Assembly (NCBI GenBank): GCA_913055655.1
Contig: CAJXKA010000002.1
Coordinates: 124,001-188,000 of the forward strand
DNA from: an uncultured Oceanospirillales bacterium
Lineage (GTDB): Bacteria; Pseudomonadota; Gammaproteobacteria; Xanthomonadales; SZUA-36
DNA: 64,000 nucleotides
Reading direction: 5' to 3'
The notes under the pieces were generated by a model. The model saw only the letters and a list, made by a program, of their open reading frames with translations. It had not been told where the DNA came from and did not search any database. The position numbers and the translations under genes are program-made. Shown here in pieces: positions 24,872 through 34,738 of this stretch (position 1 is the stretch's first letter; every line of letters begins with the position of its first letter).

Positions 24872-25996
24872 ATGAAGATTGGTGTGCCAAAAGAGATCAA
24901 GAATCACGAGTACCGTGTTGGCCTGGTGCCCGCGTCGGTGCGCGAACTGGCCGCCCGCGGCCACGACCTGTTCGTGGAAACCGGGGCCGGTGAAGGCATC
25001 GGCATGAGCGATGCCGACTACGAGCAGGCCGGCGCGACCATCCTGCCGGATGCCGCCGCGGTATTTGAAACCGCGAAGATGATCGTCAAGGTGAAAGAAC
25101 CCCAGGCGGTCGAGCGCGCGATGCTGACCGAGGACCACGTGCTCTACACCTACCTGCACCTGGCCCCGGACCCGGAACAGACCGCTGACCTGGTCAAATC
25201 CGGTGCCACCTGCATCGCCTACGAAACCGTGACCGACGCCAAGGGCCGCCTGCCGCTGCTGCAGCCGATGTCCGAGGTTGCCGGACGCCTGTCCATCCAG
25301 GCCGGCGCGGCCTGCCTCGAAAAGGCCCGGGGCGGCTCCGGCGTGCTGCTGGGCGGCGTTCCCGGTGTGCAGCCGGCGAAAGTGCTGATCATCGGCGGCG
25401 GCACCGTGGGCTTCAACGCGGCGCAGATGGCCGTCGGCATGGGCGCGCGCGTCGTCATTCTCGACCGCAGCGCCGAGGTCCTGCGCTACCTGGACGCCAC
25501 CTTCGGCAGCCAGGTCGAAACGGTCTACTCCAGCGCCGACGCCATCGATCGCCACGTGGTGAATTCCGACCTGGTCATCGGCGGTGTGCTGATTCCCGGC
25601 GCCGCGGCACCCAAGCTGGTCACCCGCAAGCACCTGAAGACCATGCGTCCGGGCTCTGTCGTCGTCGACGTCGCCATCGACCAGGGCGGCTGTTTCGAAA
25701 CCTCGAAGCCGACCACCCACGCCGAACCGACGTACGTGGTCGATGACGTCGTGCATTACTGCGTGGCCAACATGCCGGGCGCGGTGCCGCGCACTTCGAC
25801 CTTCGCGCTGAACAACGCCACGTTGCCTTACGCCATCGCACTGGCGAACAAGGGCGCCCAGGTCGCGCTGCTGGACGACGAGCACCTGCTCAACGGCCTG
25901 AACGTGCACCGTGGCATGGTGACCTGCGAGGAGGTCGCGCATGACCTCGGTTACGATTACACCGACCCCCGCGAGGCACTGGCGGCGCCCGCATGA
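24872..25996 (+). CDS. ald: Alanine dehydrogenase
   Basis: A 374-residue NAD-dependent enzyme that interconverts L-alanine and pyruvate plus ammonia. The N-terminus [18 protein letters not shown] and the substrate-site Lys in [10 protein letters not shown] are diagnostic. The NAD-binding fold shows [20 protein letters not shown], and the catalytic His is in [10 protein letters not shown]. It shares ATGA with the next aminotransferase, so the two act together: the dehydrogenase can remove or regenerate alanine that the aminotransferase uses or produces. Confidence 0.96.
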   Translation: MKIGVPKEIKNHEYRVGLVPASVRELAARGHDLFVETGAGEGIGMSDADYEQAGATILPDAAAVFETAKMIVKVKEPQAVERAMLTEDHVLYTYLHLAPDPEQTADLVKSGATCIAYETVTDAKGRLPLLQPMSEVAGRLSIQAGAACLEKARGGSGVLLGGVPGVQPAKVLIIGGGTVGFNAAQMAVGMGARVVILDRSAEVLRYLDATFGSQVETVYSSADAIDRHVVNSDLVIGGVLIPGAAAPKLVTRKHLKTMRPGSVVVDVAIDQGGCFETSKPTTHAEPTYVVDDVVHYCVANMPGAVPRTSTFALNNATLPYAIALANKGAQVALLDDEHLLNGLNVHRGMVTCEEVAHDLGYDYTDPREALAAPA

Positions 25997-27315
25997 GCGA
26001 GCAATCCGTGAGCGACCAATTCAACAGGTTCTGGATGCCGTTCACCAGTAACCGGGCGTTCGGCCAGAACCCCCGCCTGGTCGAGCGCGCCGAGGGTGTC
26101 CACTACTTTAAGCCGGATGGCAGCCCGGTCCTGGACCTGGTGGCGGGCCTGTGGTGCTGCAATGCCGGCCACGGTCACCCCCGCGTGGTCGAGGCCATCC
26201 AGGCCCAGGCGGCGAAGATGGACTATGCGCCGCATTTCAACTTCGCCCACGAGGCGGCGTTCGACCTGGCGGAACAGCTGACGGCCGCTTCGCCGGAGGG
26301 CCTGGACCACGTGTTCTTCACCAACTCCGGTTCGGAGTCGGTGGACACCGCGCTGAAGATCGCCCTGGCGTACCAGCGTGAACGCGGCAAGGGCACGAAG
26401 ACTCGCCTGATTGGTCGCGAGCGCGGCTATCACGGTGTCGGGTTCGGCGGAATCTCCGTGGGCGGTATTCCCTACAACCGGATGCAGTTCTCCAGTGCGC
26501 TGCTGCCTGGCGTCGACCACCTGCCGCACACGCATTTGCCGGAAAAGAACGCGTTCTCGCGCGGCCAGCCGGCGCATGGCGCGGAACTGGCCGATGAACT
26601 GGAGCGTATCGTTACCCTGCATCACGCCGACAACATCGCCGCCGTGATCGTCGAGCCCGTGGCGGGCTCTGCCGGCGTGCTGGTGCCGCCGGTGGGTTAC
26701 CTCAAGCGCCTGCGCGAAATCTGCGACCGGCACGACATCCTGCTGATTTTCGACGAGGTCATCACCGCTTTTGGCCGCCTGGGCGCGCCGTTCGCGGCGC
26801 AGGCCTTCGACGTCAAGCCGGACCTGATCACCACGGCCAAGGGCCTGACCGGTGGCGCCGTACCCATGGGTGCCGTTTTCGTCGCCGATCACGTCTATAA
26901 CGCGTTCATGGACAAGCCGGGCAGCGCCATCGAGTTGTTTCACGGCTACACGTACTCGGCCCATCCCCTGGCCGTGGCGGCCTGCCGGGCGACACAGGAG
27001 GTCTACGTCGAGGAAGGCCTGTACCAACGTGCGGCCGAAATGGCGCCGGTGTTCGAAGACGCATTGCATTCCATGCGGGACGCGCCAGGCGTGGTCGATA
27101 TCCGCAACTACGGCATGATGGGCGCGGTGGAACTGCGGCCGGACGAGGGCGCGCCGGGCGCGCGCGGCATGCGCATGCTGCAGGCGGCGTTCGAGGCCGG
27201 CCTGATGGTGCGGATCACCGGCGACACCATGGCGTTCAGCCCGCCGCTGACCATCAACACCGAACAGCTGGAGGGCGCGACCGAGACACTGGGGGAATTG
27301 CTGGATAGAATCTGA
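25993..27315 (+). CDS. Class III aminotransferase (omega-amino acid:pyruvate type)
   Basis: A 440-residue PLP enzyme of the class III family. FTNSGSESVDTALKIA, the PLP Asp in LLIFDEVITAFGRLG and the Schiff-base Lys in ITTAKGLTGGAVPMG are clear. The N-terminus FWMPFTSNRAF closely matches beta-alanine:pyruvate aminotransferase, which makes malonate semialdehyde and alanine. Coupling to alanine dehydrogenase through a four-base overlap supports pyruvate/alanine as the amino partner. Exact amine donor is not proven. Confidence 0.92.
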   Translation: MSEQSVSDQFNRFWMPFTSNRAFGQNPRLVERAEGVHYFKPDGSPVLDLVAGLWCCNAGHGHPRVVEAIQAQAAKMDYAPHFNFAHEAAFDLAEQLTAASPEGLDHVFFTNSGSESVDTALKIALAYQRERGKGTKTRLIGRERGYHGVGFGGISVGGIPYNRMQFSSALLPGVDHLPHTHLPEKNAFSRGQPAHGAELADELERIVTLHHADNIAAVIVEPVAGSAGVLVPPVGYLKRLREICDRHDILLIFDEVITAFGRLGAPFAAQAFDVKPDLITTAKGLTGGAVPMGAVFVADHVYNAFMDKPGSAIELFHGYTYSAHPLAVAACRATQEVYVEEGLYQRAAEMAPVFEDALHSMRDAPGVVDIRNYGMMGAVELRPDEGAPGARGMRMLQAAFEAGLMVRITGDTMAFSPPLTINTEQLEGATETLGELLDRI

Positions 27316-27339
27316 CCTCCATTTCCGGAGTAGACACGC

Positions 27340-28239
27340 ATGACCCGAATCCTGTTGTTCCTGGCCACCAACGCCGCGGTGCTGGTGCTGATCAGCATCG
27401 TCTTCCGTGTGCTCGGTATCGAATCGGTCCTGGCCGAAAACGGTGTCGACCTGAACCTGCAGGCACTGCTGGTGATGTCGGCGGTAATTGGCTTCGGTGG
27501 TTCGTTTATCTCGCTGGCGATGTCCAAGTTCATGGCCAAGCGTGGCATGGGCGTGCATGTCATCGAACAGCCGTCCAACCGTACCGAGCAATGGCTGGTC
27601 GACACCGTGCGCAAGCAGGCCGAGGCGGCCGGCATCGGCATGCCCGAGGTCGGCATTTTCCAGTCACCGCAGCCCAACGCGTTCGCGACCGGCATGCGCC
27701 GCAACTCTTCGCTGGTGGCGGTCTCGACCGGCCTGCTGCAGAACATGCAGCCCAACGAGGTCGAGGCGGTGCTCGGTCACGAGGTCGCGCACGTGGCCAA
27801 CGGCGACATGGTCACCATGGGCCTGCTGCAGGGGGTGGTGAACACCTTCGTGATCTTCCTGTCGCGCGTCATCGGCCACGTGGTCGACCGGGTGGTGTTC
27901 AAGGTCGAGCGGGGCTACGGCCCGGCCTACTTCATCGTCACCATCGTCGCCCAGATCTTCCTGTCGATCCTGGCCAGCATGATCGTGATGTGGTTTTCCC
28001 GCCACCGCGAATTCCGAGCTGACGAAGGTGGCGCGAGCCTGGCCGGCCGCCAGAACATGGCGGATGCGCTGCGTGCGCTCCAACGCACCAGCGAACCGAA
28101 AGACCTGCCCGGTGAAATGGCCGCCTTTGGCATCTCCGGCAGCATCGGCCAGGGTTTCAAGCGACTGTTCATGAGCCACCCGCCGCTGACGGAGCGTATT
28201 GCTGCGCTCGAGTCAGCCCCTCCCGGCTCGGAGATTTAG
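27340..28239 (+). CDS. htpX: HtpX membrane zinc metalloprotease
   Basis: A 299-residue inner-membrane M48 protease for quality control of membrane proteins. Two N-terminal membrane helices are followed by the HExxH motif in [14 protein letters not shown] and two more helices ([34 protein letters not shown]), then FRADEGGA with the third zinc ligand Glu. Length equals the E. coli enzyme. The TAG stop is immediately followed by TAAGCAG heptamers. It is usually induced by envelope or heat stress. Confidence 0.96.
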   Translation: MTRILLFLATNAAVLVLISIVFRVLGIESVLAENGVDLNLQALLVMSAVIGFGGSFISLAMSKFMAKRGMGVHVIEQPSNRTEQWLVDTVRKQAEAAGIGMPEVGIFQSPQPNAFATGMRRNSSLVAVSTGLLQNMQPNEVEAVLGHEVAHVANGDMVTMGLLQGVVNTFVIFLSRVIGHVVDRVVFKVERGYGPAYFIVTIVAQIFLSILASMIVMWFSRHREFRADEGGASLAGRQNMADALRALQRTSEPKDLPGEMAAFGISGSIGQGFKRLFMSHPPLTERIAALESAPPGSEI

Positions 28240-28281
28240 TAAGCAGTAAGCAGTAAGCAGTAAGCGGTAAGCAGTGAGCGG
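28240..28281 (+). repeat. Heptamer array after htpX (TAAGCAG type, six units)
   Basis: Six 7-base units follow the htpX stop without a gap: three TAAGCAG, then TAAGCGG, TAAGCAG and TGAGCGG. Every unit carries TAA or TGA, and the 7-base period puts these in all three frames. Confidence 0.93.
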
Positions 28282-28282
28282 T

Positions 28283-28440
28283 ATGGTCGCGCTTTGCGCG
28301 ACCATTACCATTTCACCAGCCCGGCGCGTCGCGCCGGGCGACTCACCAGGGGCGAGCGTAGCGAGATCCGACTCACTAGCGTGCGTCATGCACGCGCTCA
28401 CCAGCAGCGCCATCCGTGATGTCTGCTCACTCACCGCTCC
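28283..28440. repeat. Hairpin array with CACCAG linkers (copy 2)
   Basis: Successive hairpins of unrelated sequence are separated by a constant linker. The first is ATGGTCGCGC-TTT-GCGCGACCAT (28283-28305); then TTTCACCAG; then GCCCGGCGC around GTC (28319-28339); then GACTCACCAG; then a weak element; then GACTCACTAG; then GCGTGC-GTCAT-GCACGC; then GCTCACCAG. It ends at the stop of the convergent S9 peptidase, which itself sits in GGTGAGTGAGCAG. The region between the two convergent genes has no other content. Confidence 0.75.
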
Positions 28441-30451
28441 GATAGCGCTCAAACCACGCGAGTATGTTGTCCACCTTCGCGATCAGGTGCGACGGCCGCG
28501 CAACGATGCCGTGGTAGGCCTCGGGGACGCGAATGAGCGCCGTGTCGACCTTCCGCAGTTTCAGGGCCTGGTAGAACTGTTCTGACTCGGTCATCGGCGT
28601 GCGCACATCCGACTCGCCGGTCAGGAGCGCGGTGGGCGTGGTGACGTTGCCGACCAGCGACAGCGGCGACTGCGCCCAGTAGGTTTCCGGGTCTTCCCAG
28701 GGCATTTTCTCGAACCAGTAACGGGTAAAGAAGCGCGAGAAGTCGGCCGTCAGCACATGGCTGACCCAGTTGATGACGGGCTTGGCGCTCACCGCGGCGG
28801 CGAACCGGTCGGTCTTGCCGACGATCCACGCGGTCAGCAAGCCGCCACCGGAGCCGCCGGTGACAAACAACTGCTTCTCGTCGATGAAGCCCATTTCGAT
28901 CACGGCGTCGACGCCTGACATCAGGTCGTCGTAGTCGGCGCTGGGATAGTTGTGGTGAATCTCGTTGACGAAGTCGTAGCCGTAGCTGGTGGAGCCGCGG
29001 GGATTGGCGTACAGCACCACGTAGCCGGCCGCCGCGAACAGCTGGATCTCCGGGGAGAACTGCGGGCCATAGGCGGCGCGCGGGCCGCCATGGATCTCGA
29101 GAATCAGCGGGTATTGTTTCGATTCGTCGAACCCCGGCGGATAGGCCACCCAGCCCTGGATCTCCAGGCCGTCGGCGGAAGAGGTCCAGTTGATTTCCTC
29201 GATCCTCGCCAGTTCCCGGTGGCCGAGGATGTCCTCGTTTAGTGCCGTCAAGCGACGTGGATCGCGACTGCCCCTGCCGACGGCCAGGTCGGCCGGGCGA
29301 TCCGGCCGGCCGGCGGTATAGGCGTAGGCGCCGTTGCCGGCCACGGAAAAGCTGCCGCTGGTGTAGGGGCGCCCCAGGATCGCGCCGCCGACGTCATCGA
29401 CCAGCGAGTCCAGGTCGCCGCCCGTATCCAGGCGGGCGATATGGGTGCGGCCATGGTCGTCATAGCGCACCAGCAATTCACGTGAACTGCCGGCCCACTG
29501 GACATCGTCGATGCTGCGGTCGAAATCGCCGCTGATCCGGCGGACGTCGCCGCCGTCGATGTCCATCAGGTACACCGCGTCGTTTTCATAACCCATCAAC
29601 TTGTCGTCGTGGCCCAGCCAGGCGATGGTCTTGCCGTCCGGTGACACCGCCGGTGCGAAATCCGGGCCGTCCCGGTCGGTCAGGCGGTTCATGGCGCCGG
29701 TGGCTACGTCGACGGTCCAGAGGTCACTTTCCAGCGGGTCATGTTCGGCGCCAGGCTGGCGGTTGGCGGCGATGATCAGTGACTGGCCATCCGGGCGCCA
29801 CGCCAGGCGGCTGTCATGGTCGTAGTCGCCGGAGGTGAGTTGTCGCGGCGTGCCACCTTCACTGGAAATGACGAACACGTGCTGGTAGCCCGGTTCGACA
29901 AAGCCGCGGCCGTCGACCTGGAACGGCAGGCTGTCGAAGACCTTCACCGGTGGCGCCCACTCCGCACCGTCCGGTTTCGCCGGCGGCCTTGCCAGGGGCT
30001 CGGTGTCGCCGGGGACAAACATCGTGAATGCGATCCATGCGCCATCGGGCGACCAGCTCAGCGCGCCCGGGCCCTCGCGCAGGTTGCTCAGCGCCGCGGT
30101 CTGGCCGGAATCCATCCAGCGCACATGGATTTGCGGACCTCGCCCCTCGACACGCGACACGTACGCCAGCCGATCGCCGTTCGGCGACCAGCGCGGGCTG
30201 CCATATGAATCAGGGCCTGACAGAAGCGGTCGATGTCCGGAGCCGTCGAAATTCACCACCCAGATATCGCCGTTCGGCCGGTCGGTCATGATGTCCATCG
30301 ACCGACGTACGTAGGCGACGCGCTCGCCGTCCGGCGAGATCTGCGGGTCTGACGCCACTTCCATCTCGAAAATATCGACATTCTTCAACACTTCGGCACT
30401 GGCCAGCGGTACGGCGAGGAGGCCAATCAGCAGGGTGGTCCATCGGGTCAT
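28427..30451 (-). CDS. Secreted S9 prolyl-oligopeptidase-family peptidase
   Basis: A 674-residue serine peptidase with a signal peptide (LLIGLLAVPLASA) and so probably periplasmic. Residues 30-400 contain WD40/TolB-like beta-propeller blades (repeated motifs such as SPDGERVAYV and SPNGDRLAYV). The C-terminal catalytic domain has GGSGGGLLTAW (nucleophile), SDVRTPM (Asp) and EAYHGI (His). It resembles dipeptidyl/acylaminoacyl peptidases that cleave after Pro or acylated residues. I start at MTRWTTLLIG (30451); the open frame continues upstream only through repeat sequence. Confidence 0.92.
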   Translation of the reverse strand: MTRWTTLLIGLLAVPLASAEVLKNVDIFEMEVASDPQISPDGERVAYVRRSMDIMTDRPNGDIWVVNFDGSGHRPLLSGPDSYGSPRWSPNGDRLAYVSRVEGRGPQIHVRWMDSGQTAALSNLREGPGALSWSPDGAWIAFTMFVPGDTEPLARPPAKPDGAEWAPPVKVFDSLPFQVDGRGFVEPGYQHVFVISSEGGTPRQLTSGDYDHDSRLAWRPDGQSLIIAANRQPGAEHDPLESDLWTVDVATGAMNRLTDRDGPDFAPAVSPDGKTIAWLGHDDKLMGYENDAVYLMDIDGGDVRRISGDFDRSIDDVQWAGSSRELLVRYDDHGRTHIARLDTGGDLDSLVDDVGGAILGRPYTSGSFSVAGNGAYAYTAGRPDRPADLAVGRGSRDPRRLTALNEDILGHRELARIEEINWTSSADGLEIQGWVAYPPGFDESKQYPLILEIHGGPRAAYGPQFSPEIQLFAAAGYVVLYANPRGSTSYGYDFVNEIHHNYPSADYDDLMSGVDAVIEMGFIDEKQLFVTGGSGGGLLTAWIVGKTDRFAAAVSAKPVINWVSHVLTADFSRFFTRYWFEKMPWEDPETYWAQSPLSLVGNVTTPTALLTGESDVRTPMTESEQFYQALKLRKVDTALIRVPEAYHGIVARPSHLIAKVDNILAWFERYRSGE

Positions 30452-30469
30452 ACGGGTTCTCCTGGGAAT

Positions 30470-30557
30470 CGGTGAATCAGGGAATCGGTGAGACGGTGAG
30501 ACGGTGAAACGGCGGAACGGTGAGACGGTGAAACGGTGGAACGGTGAAGCGGTGAGT
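30470..30557 (+). repeat. Octamer tandem array 3 (CGGTGARA type, about 11 units)
   Basis: Eleven 8-base units such as CGGTGAGA, CGGTGAAA, CGGCGGAA and CGGTGGAA occupy the region before the S9 peptidase start. Cloverleaf copy C begins 23 bases further on. Viewed on the minus strand this is the same order (palindrome, then TCTCACCG-type array) as copies A and B. The array does not touch a stop codon. Confidence 0.92.
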
Positions 30558-30580
30558 GGCGCGCCGGGACGACGTTTCGT

Positions 30581-30690
30581 GGCCGGGGTGGGGTTGGCTT
30601 TCCCCGGACCGTCGACGGCAGGGATGCCGCCGTCGAGCGATGCAGGGATGCACTTGAGCGAGTCCGGGGAAAGCCAACCCCACCCCGGCC
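30581..30690. repeat. Cloverleaf palindromic element, copy C
   Basis: Arms 30581-30608 and 30663-30690 are perfectly complementary over 28 bp. The interior is exactly 54 bases, as in copies A and B, and again holds two small hairpins with TCCC loops (read on the minus strand: TGCA-TCCC-TGCA and a GGCA-TCCC-TGCC stem). The outer-stem sequence differs from A and B while pairing is fully kept. It ends 14 bases before the stop of the adenosyltransferase gene. Confidence 0.95.
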
Positions 30691-30704
30691 CCCGCGAAAC
30701 CCCG

Positions 30705-31256
30705 TCAGCGCTGGTCACCGTGCACCCAGAGGACCTCGGTACCGCCGTCGTGCCGCGCCAGCACGCGCGCCACGACGAACAACAGGTCGGACAGCCGGTT
30801 CAGGTAACGCACGGCGGTTGCGTTGATGTCTTCGTGTTTGCCGAGCGTGACCACGCGACGCTCGGCGCGCCGGCAGATGGTGCGGGCCAGGTGACACCGG
30901 GCCGCGGCTTCGGAGCCGCCCGGCAGGATAAAGTCTTTCAGCGCCGGCAGGTCTTCGTTGAAACGGTCGAGGTCTTTTTCCAGCGCCACGACGTAGTCGT
31001 CGGGCACCAGCGTAAAGCCCGGCATGCACAGCTCGCCGCCCAGGTCGAACAGTTCGTGTTGCAGGCGGGTGAGGGTGGCGCGGACGTCGTCGGGCAGTTC
31101 CGAGGACAGCAGCAGCCCGACGGCCGAATTCAGCTCGTCGACGGTGCCGTAGGCCTCGACCCGCGCGTCATCCTTGGCGACCCGGGCACCATCGCCCAGG
31201 CCGGTGTCTCCGGCGTCGCCGGTTCGGGTGTAGATTTTCGAAAGTCGGTTTCCCAT
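30705..31256 (-). CDS. PduO-type cob(I)alamin adenosyltransferase
   Basis: A 183-residue ATP:corrinoid adenosyltransferase that makes adenosylcobalamin. The N-terminal ATP site is KIYTRTGDAGDTGL; YGTVDELNSAVGL and the C-terminal RRAERRVVTL and YLNRLSDLLFVVAR are family signatures. No B12 riboswitch or B12-dependent enzyme is visible nearby. It lies 6 bases after the end of the upstream DUF885 gene on the same strand, so the two may share a transcript. Confidence 0.95.
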   Translation of the reverse strand: MGNRLSKIYTRTGDAGDTGLGDGARVAKDDARVEAYGTVDELNSAVGLLLSSELPDDVRATLTRLQHELFDLGGELCMPGFTLVPDDYVVALEKDLDRFNEDLPALKDFILPGGSEAAARCHLARTICRRAERRVVTLGKHEDINATAVRYLNRLSDLLFVVARVLARHDGGTEVLWVHGDQR

Positions 31257-31262
31257 GGGTAC

Positions 31263-33047
31263 TCAGTGTGCATCCATTGCGCGCTCTGCGGCCGGCAGGA
31301 AATCTTCCCGCACGGCGCGGCGCAGCAGTTCGGGGGGCAGCAGCCCCTGTGAAAGTACAAAGTCGTGGAACGCGCGCGGGTTGAACCGCGAACCCAGCGC
31401 AAGCTCGGTTTCCGTTCGCAGACGCGCCAGGTTCATGTAGCCATAAAAATAGCTGGTGGCCTGGCCCGGCGCCCGGAAAGCATAACGGTCGGCCTCCGAT
31501 TGCGCCATCGCCTTGGAGAGCCCGATCTCGTCGGTCATGAAAGTGACCGCCTGCCCAGGCGCCAGGCGACCCAGGTTGATCATCGGGTCCATGAACATGC
31601 GTGCGGCGCGCTGCAGGCGGGCCAGCAGGGTGAACAGCTGCCCCTCGGGCGGCATGTACTCCAGCATCAGGGCCTCGGCGTAGAGTCCCCAGCCCTCGAC
31701 GTTGGCGCTGTTGAACGCGAACAGTGCGCGCGCCAGCGACGTGCCGTTCTCCACCAGGGCCGCGAACTGCAGTTCGTGGCCGGGGCGCGCCTCGTGCACG
31801 GTCAGTGCCCAGGTCATGGCCTCGTGCGTCCAGTCATCCATGTGCGCGGCGGGGCCGTCCAGGGCGGGATTGTGCGTCACCAGCACGAACTCGCCGTACT
31901 GCCCCGTGTTGCCGACCAGCTGTGGCGGGCTCATGAACGGCGCAGGGCTGGACGCCATCTCCGCCTCGGTGGCCAGCCGGATCCCGGCGGGCCGGTCGGG
32001 CAGGGTGACAATGTCTTCGCGGCGAATGATGTCTTCGATGACCGACAGCCGTTCCCGGTAGACCGGGAGCACCTCGTCTTCGGGGATCTGTTTTCGTTTC
32101 AGCCGTTGGATGACCGTGGCCAGGCGGGTGTCTTCCCAGCCATTCTGAATCGCGATCTGCCGCGCGACCGTGCGCATCTGTGCGCGAATCTCCTGGTAGG
32201 CGAACTGGCCGTTTCGGATCAGCTGTTCCGGTGTGTCGCGGACGCCGTATTCACGCAGGTTGTTGGCGTAGACGGCTTCCGGCAGGCGGTGATCGTCACG
32301 GGTCCGGGGCAGGATCTCTTCCTGGACCCAGTCGCGCCATTCCTCGAGTTGCGTTTCGAGTTGCCCGAACTCCGGCTCCCAGTCGATGAGTTCAGAGGAC
32401 TGGAAAAGGTTCCGGATACCGGCCAGGTACCGGGGCAGGTTTTCCAGGGCCCGCTCCACTTCTCCCCGGTAGGGTCCGGCCAGTCCGGCGGCACTGAAGC
32501 GCTCGCGTGTCCGCGCCATGGCCAGCGTCGCCAGGCGCTCGTGGCCTGCCGCGGCGCCGGTGTATTTTTCCAGGCGGACCAGGGCGGCGGGGTAGCGCGA
32601 CGGGTCGTTCCTCGGGTCGAGCAGCGACTGGAAGCTTTCGAGCAACAGTTCCGGCAGGTTGTACCAGGGGAGCAGGTGTTCATGATCAATCGCGTGGGTG
32701 GCCAGGTCATCCGCCAGTGACGTTTCAAGAATGAAAAGGTCCTGCAGGACACGCGGATCTTTCGTCGTCTCGCGCACGGAAGCGACGTATGCGCGCGCAG
32801 CCTGCAGGTCCGCCATCCTGCGTTCGTGCAGGCCCGGTCCCAGGTCGATGACCTCCGCATCGAACTGTGCCAGGCCAACGGCGGCAATCGACTCTGGCGT
32901 GTACTGGCCGTGCACTTCCAGGACCCGCAGGCTGACCGCGTCGCTTTCCGCCACCCAGCCATCGTCCGCGGCAACGCCGGGCGCGAAAAACGCCATGGGG
33001 ATGATCGCCATGAACAGGCCGCGGGCCTTCTGGGCGAAGCCGGTCAT
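31263..33047 (-). CDS. DUF885 family secreted metallopeptidase-like protein
   Basis: A 594-residue DUF885 protein with an N-terminal signal peptide (GLFMAIIPMAFFAPGVAADD), so likely exported. The metal-binding motif in VHEARPGHELQF fits the HExxxGH pattern of this family, and ANVEGWGLYAEAL contributes a downstream Glu. DUF885 proteins are related to M32-like zinc carboxypeptidases; substrates are unknown. I start at MTGFAQKARG (33047); an ATG at 33104 would put 19 residues before the signal peptide. Confidence 0.88.
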   Translation of the reverse strand: MTGFAQKARGLFMAIIPMAFFAPGVAADDGWVAESDAVSLRVLEVHGQYTPESIAAVGLAQFDAEVIDLGPGLHERRMADLQAARAYVASVRETTKDPRVLQDLFILETSLADDLATHAIDHEHLLPWYNLPELLLESFQSLLDPRNDPSRYPAALVRLEKYTGAAAGHERLATLAMARTRERFSAAGLAGPYRGEVERALENLPRYLAGIRNLFQSSELIDWEPEFGQLETQLEEWRDWVQEEILPRTRDDHRLPEAVYANNLREYGVRDTPEQLIRNGQFAYQEIRAQMRTVARQIAIQNGWEDTRLATVIQRLKRKQIPEDEVLPVYRERLSVIEDIIRREDIVTLPDRPAGIRLATEAEMASSPAPFMSPPQLVGNTGQYGEFVLVTHNPALDGPAAHMDDWTHEAMTWALTVHEARPGHELQFAALVENGTSLARALFAFNSANVEGWGLYAEALMLEYMPPEGQLFTLLARLQRAARMFMDPMINLGRLAPGQAVTFMTDEIGLSKAMAQSEADRYAFRAPGQATSYFYGYMNLARLRTETELALGSRFNPRAFHDFVLSQGLLPPELLRRAVREDFLPAAERAMDAH

Positions 33048-33117
33048 TGATAACGCTCCAGGGGGGTTATCCACAACGGTAGACGATTTGATTGCGCCCG
33101 TCATCCGGGCCGGACCA

Positions 33118-33145
33118 TTGATTTTTGACCCATCGTGGCTATAGT
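33118..33145 (+). promoter_or_regulatory. Candidate sigma70 promoter for gcvT
   Basis: TTGATT and TATAGT are separated by 16 bases, about 38 bases before the gcvT ATG. It is a good consensus match in a 136-base divergent spacer. No glycine riboswitch fold was recognised. Confidence 0.5.
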
Positions 33146-33183
33146 GACCCCCCTTCGCCCCGGAAGCACACCGAGGATCGGAA

Positions 33184-34272
33184 ATGCCCCAGAGAACCCC
33201 CCTTTATGACGCGCATATCGAGGCCGGCGCCCGTATGGTCGACTTCGGCGGGTGGGAAATGCCCATCAACTATGGCTCGCAGATCGAGGAGCACCACCAT
33301 GTTCGCCGTGACGTCGGAATGTTCGATGTCTCGCACATGACCATCGTCGACCTGCGGGGGCGCGATACGCCCGCGTTCCTGTCGCGGCTGCTGGCCAACG
33401 ACATCGGCAAGCTGGCCACGCCGGGCAAGGCGCTGTACAGCTGCATGCTGAACGAAGAGGGCGGCGTGATTGACGACCTCATCACCTATCGCATGGATGA
33501 ACACTGGTACCGCATGGTCGTGAACGCGGCGACCCGTGAGAACGACCTGGCGTGGCTGAATCGGCAGGCCGAGGGGTTCGACCTGGAACTGGCCGAGCGT
33601 GCCGAACTGGCGATGGTCGCCGTGCAGGGCCCCGGGGCCCGCGAGGCGGTGATTCGCATCCTCGCCAGCGATGATGCCGAGCGTGCATCGAGCCTGAAGC
33701 CATTCAGCGCGGCCGAGTGCGGCGCGCTGTTCGTGGCCCGTACCGGTTACACCGGCGAGGACGGGTTCGAGGTCGCATTGCCACCGGACGAGGCGCAGGC
33801 CTTCTGGGAGCAACTGGTGGCCAATGGCGTCGCCCCTTGTGGCCTGGGTGCCCGCGACACGCTGCGGCTGGAGGCCGGCATGAACCTGTACGGACAGGAC
33901 ATGGACACCACGGTCACGCCGCTGGAATCGGGCCTGGCCTGGACGGTGGCCATGGGCGACGAGCGTGAGTTCATCGGTCGTGAGGCCCTTGAACGCCAGC
34001 GCGAGGACGGCGTGCCCAGGAAGCTGGTGGGCCTGGTGCTGGAAGGCCGCGGCGTGTTGCGGCACGGCCAGAAGGTCCTGACCGACGCCGGCGACGGCGA
34101 AGTCACCAGTGGCAGTTTTTCGCCGACGCTGGAGCGCGCCATCGCATTGGCGCGCGTGCCCGCCGACACCGGCGAAACGGTTTCCGTCGACATTCGTGGC
34201 AAGGCGCTTCCGGCGCGCGTGGTGCGCCCGCCGTTCGCACGCAACGGCGAAATCTGCGACGGGATTCTCTGA
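33184..34272 (+). CDS. gcvT: GcvT, aminomethyltransferase (glycine cleavage T protein)
   Basis: A 362-residue tetrahydrofolate-dependent T protein that releases ammonia and methylene-THF from the aminomethyl-lipoyl H protein. [20 protein letters not shown] opens it; the catalytic Asp lies in FDVSHM, and [12 protein letters not shown] and [13 protein letters not shown] are conserved. gcvH follows 75 bases downstream; gcvP is not in the window, so the P protein must be encoded elsewhere. Confidence 0.97.
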   Translation: MPQRTPLYDAHIEAGARMVDFGGWEMPINYGSQIEEHHHVRRDVGMFDVSHMTIVDLRGRDTPAFLSRLLANDIGKLATPGKALYSCMLNEEGGVIDDLITYRMDEHWYRMVVNAATRENDLAWLNRQAEGFDLELAERAELAMVAVQGPGAREAVIRILASDDAERASSLKPFSAAECGALFVARTGYTGEDGFEVALPPDEAQAFWEQLVANGVAPCGLGARDTLRLEAGMNLYGQDMDTTVTPLESGLAWTVAMGDEREFIGREALERQREDGVPRKLVGLVLEGRGVLRHGQKVLTDAGDGEVTSGSFSPTLERAIALARVPADTGETVSVDIRGKALPARVVRPPFARNGEICDGIL

Positions 34273-34347
34273 ATTTTCGTCGCAGCCGTTTCCTAATCGA
34301 TGCCTTGCGTCTAGAATCAGGCGTGAGGCCAACCGGGGGTGAGACCC

Positions 34348-34731
34348 ATGAGCAACGTACCCGAAGAACTGCGCTACACCGAGTCCCATGAATGGGTCAG
34401 CACCGAGAACGATGGCACCGTCAGGGTGGGCATCACCGACCACGCCCAGGAAGCGCTGGGTGACCTGGTGTTTGTCGAACTGCCCGCCATTGGCGACCAG
34501 ATCGACCAGGGCGATTCATGCGCCGTGGTGGAATCGGTCAAGGCCGCCAGTGACATTTATTCGCCGCTGGCCGGTGAAGTCGTCGCCATCAACGAAGATC
34601 TCGAAGGCGACCCGGGCATCATCAACAACGATCCATACGGCGACGGCTGGCTGTTCGCCCTCGAACTGAGCGATTCGTCCGACCTCGACGACCTGCTCGA
34701 CGCCGAGACCTACGCCCAGCAGCTCGACTGA
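34348..34731 (+). CDS. gcvH: GcvH, glycine cleavage H protein
   Basis: A 127-residue lipoyl carrier protein. It shuttles the aminomethyl group between the P and T proteins. The lipoylated Lys is in [14 protein letters not shown], and [18 protein letters not shown] is typical. The ATG at 34348 follows GGGGGTGAG; an ATG three codons upstream is less likely. It ends 7 bases before the convergent cupredoxin gene. Confidence 0.97.
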   Translation: MSNVPEELRYTESHEWVSTENDGTVRVGITDHAQEALGDLVFVELPAIGDQIDQGDSCAVVESVKAASDIYSPLAGEVVAINEDLEGDPGIINNDPYGDGWLFALELSDSSDLDDLLDAETYAQQLD

Positions 34732-34738
34732 CGCCCGG

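Noticed and set aside
31257..31262. Cobalamin riboswitch before the adenosyltransferase
   Set aside because: Only 6 bases separate it from the upstream gene, so no room for one.
33048..33183. Glycine riboswitch upstream of gcvT
   Set aside because: The spacer is 136 bases with a promoter late in it, leaving too little leader, and no tandem glycine aptamer features were seen.
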